Source of the DNA: Phormidium sp. FACHB-1136
GTDB taxonomy: Bacteria; Cyanobacteriota; Cyanobacteriia; Phormidesmidales; Phormidesmidaceae
DNA length: 32,360 bases
Assembly: GCF_014697375.1 (NCBI RefSeq)
Contig: NZ_JACJRS010000063.1
Coordinates: 1-32,360 of the forward strand
Direction: 5' to 3'
Shown here: one piece after another, positions 17,743 to 26,020 of the stretch
Layout: each line of letters opens with the position of its first letter
Numbering within the stretch: position 1 is the stretch's first letter
Translations under genes and position numbers: made by a program
Notes under the pieces: generated by a model
What the model was told of the DNA's origin: nothing
The model's input: the letters and a program-made list of their open reading frames with translations, nothing else
Database searches by the model: none

Positions 17743-18534
17743 CTAGGTTTCCGACGTGCTGGAGGGGCTGTTGAAGGAGGGGGTGAGATAGGCCACTAGG
17801 GCACCGATGAAGAAGCCAGCCACGTTGCGGGTGAGGGGGAGCCAATCGCTGGTGCGGGTCACAACAGGGCCAATGCCAAAGGCCAGGAACAGAATCCCCC
17901 ACAGCGGCGAGAAAATCAGCACCCACTGCCAAGCCAGGATTTGGCCGGGTTTGCGGGGATGGGCGGCAAAGCCACAGACCACACCACCGACGATGGAGGT
18001 GATTAGCGTCAACACCCATTGCTCCTGAGGCAGACCGGGCACCACATTACAGCCGCCCTGGCGCAGACAGGTTTCGATGGATTCTAGGGCACTCATAATC
18101 GAGTTGTCTTCGCCGTTTTCGCGCACAAAGAACTGGTTGCCGTAGCGGGTTTGCAATTCAATCCAGAAGGTGCGGGGCAGCAGGTCATACACCGCATCGC
18201 CGACGCTGAAGTTCAGCAGGTTACCGCCGCGAGGATCGGCCACCAGCATCACACTGCGGTCATCCAAGCCCCAAAAGTCTTTCACCGCCCGACCAGGAGT
18301 GCGGTCGTATTGGGTGAGTACCCGCAGTTTCCATCCGGTTTCCGTTTCAAAGTCTGAGATACGAGCGTTAAGGTCTTCCTCTTGGCGAGGGGTGAGCGAC
18401 TTGGCCAAATCAATGATGGCGGTCTCTTCCTCGGGCAAGAGTTCTGGGTTGTCGTAGGCGTGGGCAGGGGCCATGGGCAGCCATACACAGAGGCTAACGA
18501 TGCAAACCAGAAGAACGTTTAAAGCTTGTCTCAT
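17743..18534 (-). CDS. TPM-domain protein, exported and membrane-anchored
   Basis: The 263-residue protein has a signal peptide with a predicted cut after APAHA (residue 26). A TPM domain (~35-165) follows, with ETGWKLRVLTQYDRTPGRAV and SVMLVADPRGGNLLNF. Two to three C-terminal membrane helices (about 172-250) come last. TPM domains occur in TLP18.3/Psb32, which helps photosystem II repair in the thylakoid lumen, and this cyanobacterial relative probably sits in the same compartment. It is not clear that it is the true Psb32 orthologue, so no symbol is given. It lies 196 bp downstream of the DUF948 gene. Confidence 0.85.
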   Translation of the reverse strand: MRQALNVLLVCIVSLCVWLPMAPAHAYDNPELLPEEETAIIDLAKSLTPRQEEDLNARISDFETETGWKLRVLTQYDRTPGRAVKDFWGLDDRSVMLVADPRGGNLLNFSVGDAVYDLLPRTFWIELQTRYGNQFFVRENGEDNSIMSALESIETCLRQGGCNVVPGLPQEQWVLTLITSIVGGVVCGFAAHPRKPGQILAWQWVLIFSPLWGILFLAFGIGPVVTRTSDWLPLTRNVAGFFIGALVAYLTPSFNSPSSTSET

Positions 18535-18730
18535 AGGGATTCACTCAGGAAGGCTGGAACAAGAAGGACGCTATGGAGTGCCCTTGCCCCATCCCCATGG
18601 CGCACCGAGAGGTGGAACAGGATCACTCGACGATAGGTGCCTGGATCTTAATCTAGACTATAACTTTGTTTACAGTTATTTACATCCCACTCATTTTTCC
18701 TTCAGGCTGCGGGGGAGTTTTTGGGGTAAC

Positions 18731-19210
18731 CTAATCCCCCTCGGTCTCCCTAGGCCGATTGTCTGGGGGGGCCGGGGGGCGCACCTCGGTGAGGGCGGAT
18801 CGGCGATGGCCCAGTTTCTTGGGCCTGGGGCGTTTGGGAGGGCTGGGCCTAGTCCAAACCCGCCAAGCTGCCTGCACCCCAACCCACAGGCTGCGGGAAC
18901 CATGGTTCAAGGTTTTCACCTGCTGACGGGTGGAGGTGATTCCTTCATCCACCTGCCCAATCAATCGGCCTGCGCTCTGCACCCCTTGCTGAAGTTCGTC
19001 CGTCAAATCGGTAACTTCGGATCCGGTGCGGCGCAGGGTATCTAGGGTGGGGGGCAATTCTCGATCTAAGGTATTCAGCAGTCTCTCTGCACTGCGGGCA
19101 ACCCGAACGAGTTCTTGCAGGGCAGGCACGGCCATCAATAGCACTGTCGTCACGCTAACAGCGACCAAAAATAGAGATAGGGCCAGCCAAAAGAGTGGAT
19201 CAGCGAACAA
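18731..19210 (-). CDS. DUF948 family membrane protein
   Basis: The 159-residue protein has one N-terminal membrane helix (about 5-30), a heptad-rich region (~35-100) with LPPTLDTLRRTGSEVTDLTD, and a basic, proline-rich tail. This is the cyanobacterial DUF948 layout; related Gram-positive proteins are general-stress associated. The start is TTG at 19210-19208, chosen because AGGAG lies 7 bases upstream and the family begins at this DPLFW segment. The ribosome site borders a 13-bp repeat. It probably forms an operon with the upstream YtxH gene. Confidence 0.82.
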   Translation of the reverse strand: MFADPLFWLALSLFLVAVSVTTVLLMAVPALQELVRVARSAERLLNTLDRELPPTLDTLRRTGSEVTDLTDELQQGVQSAGRLIGQVDEGITSTRQQVKTLNHGSRSLWVGVQAAWRVWTRPSPPKRPRPKKLGHRRSALTEVRPPAPPDNRPRETEGD

Positions 19211-19220
19211 TGTCAGGCTC

Positions 19221-19256
19221 CTAGACAGGGGTTCTAGACAGGGGTTCTAGACAGGG
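19221..19256. repeat. 13-bp direct repeat, 2.8 copies
   Basis: The unit ctagacaggggtt occurs at 19221 and 19234 and partly at 19247. It fills much of the space between the YtxH and DUF948 genes, just upstream of the DUF948 ribosome site. Confidence 0.85.
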
Positions 19257-19293
19257 TGGGACGTTCGTTACGGGGGGACGTTAGGGACGTCTG

Positions 19294-19644
19294 TCAGCGG
19301 TCTTCTAGTGATGCATCGCCATCGGGAGGTTGAGAGGCACTGACCGCCTGGGTAAGGTGCTCGTATTCTTGGCGGCTGGCGGCTTGTCCGGCGGCGATGG
19401 CGTCCCGTAGCCGCACGAGGGTATGTTCCCAGTTAGTTAGGGCCGTTTCCGACAGTCGATCCGCCTGGAGATGCACGGAGGTGGCTAGGTCTTCCACCAG
19501 TTCCGGCAAGGCATCGGCTGATTTCTTCAAAATTTTGCGGGTTTCGCGCCCAGTACGCGGGGCGAGCAGGAGTCCTGTGACGGCACCAACGGCAACCCCG
19601 ATGACCAAACCACCCCAAAACCCGCCCGATTGTTTGTCAGCCAT
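19294..19644 (-). CDS. YtxH domain protein
   Basis: The 116-residue protein has an N-terminal glycine-rich membrane helix (about 8-28) followed by LLAPRTGRETRKIL, the YtxH signature, and an amphipathic helical tail. YtxH proteins are small membrane-associated stress proteins of unknown mechanism. The ATG at 19644-19642 has GGAGG about seven bases upstream, one of the stronger ribosome sites here. It is paired with the DUF948 gene in the same direction, a frequent cyanobacterial arrangement from memory. Confidence 0.88.
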   Translation of the reverse strand: MADKQSGGFWGGLVIGVAVGAVTGLLLAPRTGRETRKILKKSADALPELVEDLATSVHLQADRLSETALTNWEHTLVRLRDAIAAGQAASRQEYEHLTQAVSASQPPDGDASLEDR

Positions 19645-19851
19645 GCTCTACCTCCACCCAACCATCGCCCCAACAATAGCGCAGGGGGGCGGGCTTGCCT
19701 AGTCGGTTGGCTCTCATTCTCATCCAGCGTTTGGCCTCGGATCGAGGGTGGACGAGACCTAAGGGATAGGCCCATTTGACTCAGGCTGTTGGTACCTTAG
19801 GGGGACATCCCCTGGTCAGCCCTGAACTTGACCCTAACCGCGACGAATACC

Positions 19852-20202
19852 ATGACCGACTCCCTCATTCGCCCTGGCCAACCCTTCGGCCTCGTGCTTG
19901 TTACCATCGACAGCGAAGCCAACGCCCTAGCCCTGGCCCAAAAGCTAGTGGAAGCCCACCTTGCCGCCTGTGTGAGCCTTGCCCCCGTGCAGTCGGTCTA
20001 TCGCTGGCAGGGTACCCTTCACCAAGATCAGGAGTGGCAACTCACCCTCAAAACCGACCTCAGACGCTTCGATCACCTGACCCGGTTCATCACCCAACAC
20101 CACCCCTACGAAGTCCCAGAAATTATCGCCCTGCCCCTCGTGGCGGGTTCAACGGCCTACCTCTCATGGCTGGCCGAACAAACCCAACCCCTGCCTAGCT
20201 AA
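19852..20202 (+). CDS. cutA: Divalent-cation tolerance protein CutA
   Basis: The protein is 116 residues from the ATG at 19852; an in-frame TTG at 19828 is less likely. It has AACVSLAPVQSVYRWQG, EWQLTLKTD and HPYEVPEIIALPLV, the three conserved blocks of the trimeric CutA1 fold, which resembles PII proteins. CutA is linked to copper and other metal tolerance, but its exact role in cyanobacteria is unsettled. Length is normal for the family. It stands alone between the divergent YtxH gene and the dihydropyrimidinase gene. Confidence 0.95.
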   Translation: MTDSLIRPGQPFGLVLVTIDSEANALALAQKLVEAHLAACVSLAPVQSVYRWQGTLHQDQEWQLTLKTDLRRFDHLTRFITQHHPYEVPEIIALPLVAGSTAYLSWLAEQTQPLPS

Positions 20203-20455
20203 CTGGCCTAGACGGCAGGCTCAACGATGGCCTCCGGGATCTGACTCCTCCATCGGGCGTGTTCTGTTTTTCTGGGTGCAAAGAAGCTTAAGCCTTCATG
20301 TATTAATCTCGAAAATCGCCGGGGAATCCTATAGTCAAACTATCCGTGCAAGTCAGTTTTGGGATCGTCCCAGGGGGGCGTCCTAGGTTGCGGTTAGGCT
20401 ATCGTTGCTTCCTCTGATTTGAGCGGGTGATCCCTGTTGAATCGAGGGCTTTGCA

Positions 20456-21871
20456 ATGACTCAGGTGCTCATTAAGGGCGGTCGGATTGTGACCGCCGTG
20501 GACGATTATGTGGGCGATATTTTGGTGCAGGAGGGCCGCATTGAGGCGATTGGCCGCAGCCTGTCTGCCGAAACTGCCGAGGTACACGACGCCACGGGGT
20601 TGATGGTGTTTCCGGGCGGCATTGATGCCCACGTCCACATGGAAACGCCCATGGGCAACGATGTCTACACCTGCGACACCTTCGAGTCGGGCACAAAGTC
20701 AGCGGCCTTTGGCGGCACCACCACGATTATCGACTTCGCCCAGCAGTTCCATCACGACAGCCCCAAGGCGGCGCTGGATCGACGGCTGGCGGTGGCGGAA
20801 CCCCAGTGCTCGGTGGACTACGCCTTCCATGTGATTTTGACCGACGTAAACCGTGATTCCCTGGCGGAACTGCCAGATTTAATCAACCAGGACGGCGTTT
20901 CCAGCTACAAGCTCTACATGGCCTACCCCGGCGTGATGATGGTGGATGATGCCGCCATTTTCAAAACCATGCGCCAGGTGGGGGGGCACGGTGGCATGGC
21001 CATCCTCCATGCGGAAAATGGCATTGTGATTCAGACGCTGATCGACGAAGCCCTCGAACAGGGCCACACCTCGCCCCAATATCACCAGCTCACCCGGCCC
21101 CGGCTGATGGAAGGGGAAGCTGCCCACCGGGTGATTCGCATTGCCGAATTGGCGGAGGTGCCCTCCTACATCGTGCACCTGTCGGCCAAGGAAGCCCTGG
21201 ATGCAGTTGTCGAAGCGCGGGATCGAGGTGTCCATGCCTTTGCCGAAACCTGCCCCCACTATCTGTTTTTGGATCATTCCGAATACGATGCCCCCGGCTT
21301 TGAAGCGGCCAAGTACGTGATGACCCCACCCCTGCGGGATCACGAGTGCCAACATGCTCTCTGGCGCGGCCTCCAGTTCGACGACCTGCAACTGGTGGCC
21401 ACCGACCACTGCCCCTTCTGCATGAACGAAAACCCCCTGGGCCTCCTCAAATCCAAGCAGTTTGGCCGCGATAACTTCAACCGCATTCCCAACGGTGCGC
21501 CGGGGGTAGAACTGCGGCTGATGCTGCTCTACGACGGCGGTGTGCGGGCAGGACGGATTAACCTCAACCGCTTCGTGCAATTAACGGCGACGGCTCCGGC
21601 CAAAATGTTTGGCCTGTTTCCCCGCAAGGGCACCATTGCCGTGGGTAGTGATGCCGACCTGGTGCTGTTCGACCCCAACGAAACCCATACCCTCAGTGCC
21701 AGCACCCACCATTCCCTGGTGGACTACTCCCTCTTTGAAGGGCGCGAGGTGACGGGCAAGGTGAAAAAGGTCTTTCTACGGGGGCAGTGCATTGTCGATG
21801 GCGACCAATGGCTGGGCCGACCGGGGATGGGCCAATACCAGCACCGGGGAGCGTCTGGCCGGGTGTTGTAA
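20456..21871 (+). CDS. hydA: Dihydropyrimidinase (amidohydrolase)
   Basis: The 471-residue D-hydantoinase/dihydropyrimidinase has the complete binuclear zinc site: H59 and H61 in DAHVHME, carbamylated K152 in SSYKLYMAY, H185 in LHAENG, H241 in VHLSA and D317 in TDHCPF. It opens the ring of dihydrouracil or dihydrothymine in reductive pyrimidine breakdown, in the cytoplasm. No dihydropyrimidine dehydrogenase or beta-ureidopropionase gene is adjacent, so the pathway context is not visible. The 253-bp leader upstream has no clear regulatory structure, though a TATAGT at 20329-20334 could be a -10 box. Confidence 0.93.
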   Translation: MTQVLIKGGRIVTAVDDYVGDILVQEGRIEAIGRSLSAETAEVHDATGLMVFPGGIDAHVHMETPMGNDVYTCDTFESGTKSAAFGGTTTIIDFAQQFHHDSPKAALDRRLAVAEPQCSVDYAFHVILTDVNRDSLAELPDLINQDGVSSYKLYMAYPGVMMVDDAAIFKTMRQVGGHGGMAILHAENGIVIQTLIDEALEQGHTSPQYHQLTRPRLMEGEAAHRVIRIAELAEVPSYIVHLSAKEALDAVVEARDRGVHAFAETCPHYLFLDHSEYDAPGFEAAKYVMTPPLRDHECQHALWRGLQFDDLQLVATDHCPFCMNENPLGLLKSKQFGRDNFNRIPNGAPGVELRLMLLYDGGVRAGRINLNRFVQLTATAPAKMFGLFPRKGTIAVGSDADLVLFDPNETHTLSASTHHSLVDYSLFEGREVTGKVKKVFLRGQCIVDGDQWLGRPGMGQYQHRGASGRVL

Positions 21872-21899
21872 TCCTGGTTGTCGGAAATAGCTTACCCCG

Positions 21900-21939
21900 G
21901 AGATCCCCCTAAATCCCCCTTAACAAGGGGGACTTTGAC
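21900..21939. repeat. Intergenic C/G-rich hairpin repeat used as a shared 3' end
   Basis: The arms ccccctt (21915-21921) and aaggggg (21925-21931) flank a 3-base loop, within gatccccctaaatccccct and then aagggggactttgac. This unit resembles a short interspersed repeat common between cyanobacterial genes, recognised from memory. It lies between convergent genes and probably acts in termination. The queG stop codon lies inside it. Confidence 0.7.
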
Positions 21940-22954
21940 TTTTTCCCATGGCATCTACGTCAAGACTGCCGCTGGGCGGCTCATCGGCGGTGGGGTGAGG
22001 AGACAGCACCGCTTGGGCATTGCGTCGCCACATGACGGGTTTAATTCGGCGCAGGGCCGAGGCTCGGAAGCGTTCGTCCCAGTCGGCCTCGGAAAGATCG
22101 GCCAGTTCCGCTAGGGCAGGCGCAAGGTGGTGGGCATAGGGCTGAAATTCTTCCACATCGGTAGGTTGGGCAAAGCGGCTATTCCAGGGGCAAACGTCTT
22201 GGCAAATGTCGCACCCGGCCACCCAGTTTTGCAAGTGGGGGGCGATGGTCTCTGGTAGGGTGTCGGCCCGGTTTTCGATGGTGTGGTAGGCGATGCAGCG
22301 GTTGGCATCCACCACGTAGGGCTGGGTAATTGCCCCCGTGGGGCAGGCGTCTAGACAGCGGGTGCAGGTACCACAGTGGTTGGTGTGGGGTCGATCTGGC
22401 TCTAGATCCAGGGTGGTCAGCAGTTCGCCCAAAAACACCCAGGATCCGTACTGGCGAGTAATCACGTTGCCGTTTTTGGCCACCCAGCCCAGCCCCGCCT
22501 GCTGTGCCCAAAACTTGTCTTGCACGGGGCCAGTGTCGGCATAGTAGCGGGCTTGGATGGCTTGCCCCGCCGCCTGGGCCTCCTGCTCTAGCCAGGTGGC
22601 CAACCCCTTCAGCCGTTTGTGCAGCACCCGGTGATAGTCTCGCCCCCAGGCATAGCGGGAAATTTTGCCGTGGGCGGGGTCTTCGGAGTGACGGTGGGGC
22701 GTGTAGTAGTTGAGGGCGACGCCAATCACAGATCGCACCCCCGGTAGAATCTGGCGCACGTCCTGACGCTTGGGGCTGTCCATCCAGGCCATATCCGCCT
22801 GATAGCCCTGGTTGAGCCAGTTCTGAAGCTGGGCGGTGGCGGCTTGTTCCGCTGGGCTGGGGGTGTCTTCCACCGCCGCAATGCCGACCCGGTGAAACCC
22901 CAGGCTCAGGGCGTGATCAATCACCCGTTGGCGATCAGGAGGTGAGGGGGCCAT
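21920..22954 (-). CDS. queG: Epoxyqueuosine reductase
   Basis: The 344-residue cobalamin-dependent iron-sulfur enzyme carries two [4Fe-4S] motifs, [16 protein letters not shown] and [11 protein letters not shown], plus the QueG-typical [27 protein letters not shown] and [11 protein letters not shown]. It reduces epoxyqueuosine to queuosine in tRNA anticodons. The HEAT-like C-terminal extension seen in some homologues is absent, giving the short form. The last five codons (QSPPC) and the TAA are encoded by the intergenic hairpin repeat, so the native C-terminus may have been changed when the repeat inserted. Confidence 0.95.
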   Translation of the reverse strand: MAPSPPDRQRVIDHALSLGFHRVGIAAVEDTPSPAEQAATAQLQNWLNQGYQADMAWMDSPKRQDVRQILPGVRSVIGVALNYYTPHRHSEDPAHGKISRYAWGRDYHRVLHKRLKGLATWLEQEAQAAGQAIQARYYADTGPVQDKFWAQQAGLGWVAKNGNVITRQYGSWVFLGELLTTLDLEPDRPHTNHCGTCTRCLDACPTGAITQPYVVDANRCIAYHTIENRADTLPETIAPHLQNWVAGCDICQDVCPWNSRFAQPTDVEEFQPYAHHLAPALAELADLSEADWDERFRASALRRIKPVMWRRNAQAVLSPHPTADEPPSGSLDVDAMGKSQSPPC

Positions 22955-23145
22955 CTTAACACCACAATTCGAGCGGTCGGTACGGGAACTACCTTCTCTA
23001 GAATCATAAGTTGGACAGCGCTCTAACCTTAGGCAAAGGCGTTAAAGTAAGGCAACATACGGGCTTCCACGGTTGGCCAGGGGCTTCAGCCCGTTGGATC
23101 GGGAATCCCGGCTTTGGGCATTGCGCAAGACCTGTGGGGGTTGTG

Positions 23146-26004
23146 GTGAACAGACGCTGGAGTCGATTGGGCCTGATTCTCCTCTGTGGCCTGTTGGTAA
23201 GTGTGCTGTGGTCGTCGAGGGGGGTGGCCAAGGCAGGCTTGGGGTTGGCGGAGATGGCCCCGTTGGCCATGTCCCAGATCGTCCCAGGGGAAACTTGGGT
23301 AGCTCAGGGGGTGGACGAGGCGGCGGATGATGGCCCCAAGCCCTTTGCGGAGGTGATCCAGGACTTTACGGTAACGGAGGGGCTGTTTCGGCTCTATCAG
23401 CAGCCACGCACCCATCGGGCCATGCTGGGGTTGCGGCCCGACCAATTGAACCAAAATCTGTTGTTGATTACCACCCTGGCCTCTGGGGTGGGGGAGGCTG
23501 GGGTATTTCGGGGCTGGCCTGTGAATGATGGCTTGGTGTTGCAGTTCCGTGAGGCTCCCGGAGATCGGCTTCAGGTGGTGGTGCCCAACCTCTTTTTTCG
23601 GGATGAGCAAGGTCAGCCCCGCAATCGCCGCACCCTAGCGGATTCCTTCAGCGACTCGGTGCTGTTTGCCCTGCCCATCCTTAGCCGCCACCCCGACAGC
23701 GGCGAAATGTTGATTGATTTGGACGAGTTTTTGATCCAGCAGGATCCGGCCAACCTGGTTGATAACCTGCCCGCCCTGACGGATCTCTACACCGTCAACC
23801 CCGATCTCTCCTACCTGGGGGCGCTGCAAACCTTTCCCGATAACCTGGAGATGGAGACGGTGCTGGGGCTGAGTGGCAGCGGCGATGCCATGGATTTCTT
23901 CTGGTGGGGCGGATTCAGCAGCCTGCCGGATCCGCGAGGGGCTAACCTGCGGGTGCGCCACAGTCTGTCGGTTCTGACGGGCCATCCCAGCTTTCAGCCC
24001 CGTCCGGCGGATCAGCGGGTGGGCTATTTCATTACCGCCTATCGCGCCGCTAACCGTGCCGTGGATCCCATGGTGCGCTACATTCAGCGCTGGCATTTGG
24101 AAAAGCAAGACCCCACGGCGGCCCTATCTCCCCCCAAGCAACCGATTGTGTTTTGGCTGGAGAACACCATCCCCGCCGAATATCGAGACGCCATTGGGGA
24201 GGGGGTGGCTTGGTGGAATGCCGCCTTTGAGCGGGCGGGCTTTCTGGGGGCGATTCGGGTGGAGCAAATGCCTGCCAATGCCCCCTGGGATCCGGCGGAC
24301 GTGCGTTATAACGTGATTCGCTGGTCGGATTCCATCAACTCCGGTGTTTTGGGCTTTGGGCCATCGCGGGTGAATCCGCTGACCGGAGAAATCCTCGATG
24401 CCGATGTGATTCTGGATGCCAACGCCATTCGCTACGCCCGCCAGCAATACCAAACTCTGGGCACCGCAGGAAACCTAGATCGAGGGACGGCCTCGTCGGC
24501 CTTGGGGGCGGTTTGCCAGTCTGCCGTAGTGAGATCGACCCTGCGGCGGGGGGGCGACCTAGCCACGGTGCCCGGTCTGCGGCCCTGGGCCAAGGCGCTG
24601 CATCCCCCCACCGCCCCCGGTGCCCTGGCCGATGCGGCGGATACCTGCGCCGGGTTCATGGGGCTAAACCAGGTTGCCTTTGGCCATTTGGCCCTGAATG
24701 CCTTGGGCAGCCCTCTGTCCAGCCGTGCGGCCCAAGATGCCTACATCCAAGATTTTCTGCGGGTGCTCACTGCCCATGAGGTGGGCCATGTGCTGGGGCT
24801 CCGCCACAACTTTTTGGGTAGCGCCCTGCGTTCTCCCACGGAGATCCATGATCCTGAAATCACCCGCACCCAGGGCATGGTCACCTCAATCATGGACTAT
24901 CTATCCCCCAACATTGCGCCTCCCGGACTGTCCCAGGGCGACTTTTTCCCGCACCAACTGGGATCCTACGATTTTTGGGCGATTGAGTATGGCTATCGAC
25001 CCTTGCCCAACCCCGTGACCACCCACCGCGATCTTCAGGCCATTGCCAACCGGGCCAGCAGCGATCCCCAACTAGCCTACGCCCCGGACGAAGATATTTT
25101 TGACATTATCGATCCCAAGTCGAGCCCCTGGGACTGGAGCCACACTCCTCTGGACTACGCGGCTGGACAGATGGCTGTGGCCCAGGCCATTTGGGGCAAG
25201 CTCAACTGGTTCTCCCTCGACCCCGGTGAAGGCTACGGTCTGCTGCGCCAGCGGGTAGACCTGGTGTTTGACCACTACCTACAACAGGCCATGGTGATGG
25301 TGAACTACGTGGGTGGGCAACGGTTTATTCGCACCGACCCCTGGAGTTCGCAGGGGCGACCTCCCTTCGAGCCCATCCCCGCCGAGGATCAGCGTCGTGC
25401 CCTGGATCTGCTCAGCCAACACCTGTTTGCCGCCGATGCGGTGCAGATCTCCCCCGACCTGGTGCGCCTGTTGGCCCCCGACCGCTGGTGGCACCAGGGC
25501 CAAATTCCCACCTTCTACCCCCTAGACTATCCCCTCTACGACCAGGTGCTAGAGATGCAGGCCATCGCCCTCAGCGACTTGCTCTATGGGGATCGGCTGT
25601 CTCGCCTGAGCAGCGCCGACCTCCATACCAGCGGCGACCACCTCACCCTAGCGGAACTGTTTGATCGTCTGGGACAGGCGATCTGGGGAGAATGGATTAC
25701 CCCTGCTGACCCCGTTCCGGCCTCTAGCCTGCGCCGAGGGTTGCAGCGGTTCCACCTCGACCTACTCACCCATGTTTTAGTCCCCGACCCTACCGATCCC
25801 AGCACCTTCCTAGACTGGCTGGCCCAGGCCACCGCCGCTGGAGCCCCCACCGATGCCCGCATCCTGGCCCGTCAGCAGTTACGCCAGTTGCAGACCGCCC
25901 TGCAAACCTACCAACGCCGCCACGCTAACCAGATCGATAGCCTCAGCCGCGCCCACCTAGAGGATGTCGTTAGCCACATTGATCGCGTCCTCAGCCGCAG
26001 CTAG
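23146..26004 (+). CDS. Secreted zinc metalloprotease, metzincin-like (DUF5117/DUF4953 type)
   Basis: The protein is about 952 residues from the GTG at 23146; 23143 is also GTG, and the frame stays open upstream to a TTG at 23011. The chosen start gives a clean signal peptide (RRWSRLGLILLCGLLVSVLW) preceded by a GGGGG stretch. The zinc site is H544-E545-x-x-H548-x5-H554 in HEVGHVLGLRHNF, followed by a Met-turn-like SIMDY. This matches the zinc-dependent metalloprotease group with DUF5117/DUF5118 regions and the GLRHNF extension. The substrate is unknown; export makes extracellular or periplasmic protein breakdown likely. It converges on the TPR gene with only 16 bp between them. Confidence 0.88.
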   Translation: MNRRWSRLGLILLCGLLVSVLWSSRGVAKAGLGLAEMAPLAMSQIVPGETWVAQGVDEAADDGPKPFAEVIQDFTVTEGLFRLYQQPRTHRAMLGLRPDQLNQNLLLITTLASGVGEAGVFRGWPVNDGLVLQFREAPGDRLQVVVPNLFFRDEQGQPRNRRTLADSFSDSVLFALPILSRHPDSGEMLIDLDEFLIQQDPANLVDNLPALTDLYTVNPDLSYLGALQTFPDNLEMETVLGLSGSGDAMDFFWWGGFSSLPDPRGANLRVRHSLSVLTGHPSFQPRPADQRVGYFITAYRAANRAVDPMVRYIQRWHLEKQDPTAALSPPKQPIVFWLENTIPAEYRDAIGEGVAWWNAAFERAGFLGAIRVEQMPANAPWDPADVRYNVIRWSDSINSGVLGFGPSRVNPLTGEILDADVILDANAIRYARQQYQTLGTAGNLDRGTASSALGAVCQSAVVRSTLRRGGDLATVPGLRPWAKALHPPTAPGALADAADTCAGFMGLNQVAFGHLALNALGSPLSSRAAQDAYIQDFLRVLTAHEVGHVLGLRHNFLGSALRSPTEIHDPEITRTQGMVTSIMDYLSPNIAPPGLSQGDFFPHQLGSYDFWAIEYGYRPLPNPVTTHRDLQAIANRASSDPQLAYAPDEDIFDIIDPKSSPWDWSHTPLDYAAGQMAVAQAIWGKLNWFSLDPGEGYGLLRQRVDLVFDHYLQQAMVMVNYVGGQRFIRTDPWSSQGRPPFEPIPAEDQRRALDLLSQHLFAADAVQISPDLVRLLAPDRWWHQGQIPTFYPLDYPLYDQVLEMQAIALSDLLYGDRLSRLSSADLHTSGDHLTLAELFDRLGQAIWGEWITPADPVPASSLRRGLQRFHLDLLTHVLVPDPTDPSTFLDWLAQATAAGAPTDARILARQQLRQLQTALQTYQRRHANQIDSLSRAHLEDVVSHIDRVLSRS

Positions 26005-26020
26005 TCTCTCGGTGTTGGTA

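Noticed and set aside
20203..20455. Possible riboswitch or tRNA in the leader of the dihydropyrimidinase gene
   Set aside because: No cloverleaf, conserved riboswitch core or strong hairpin was found. Only a weak TATAGT box is visible.
20879..21580. Long antisense open frame opposite the dihydropyrimidinase gene
   Set aside because: It is a shadow of a conserved gene in GC-rich DNA. It has no family resemblance and no ribosome site.
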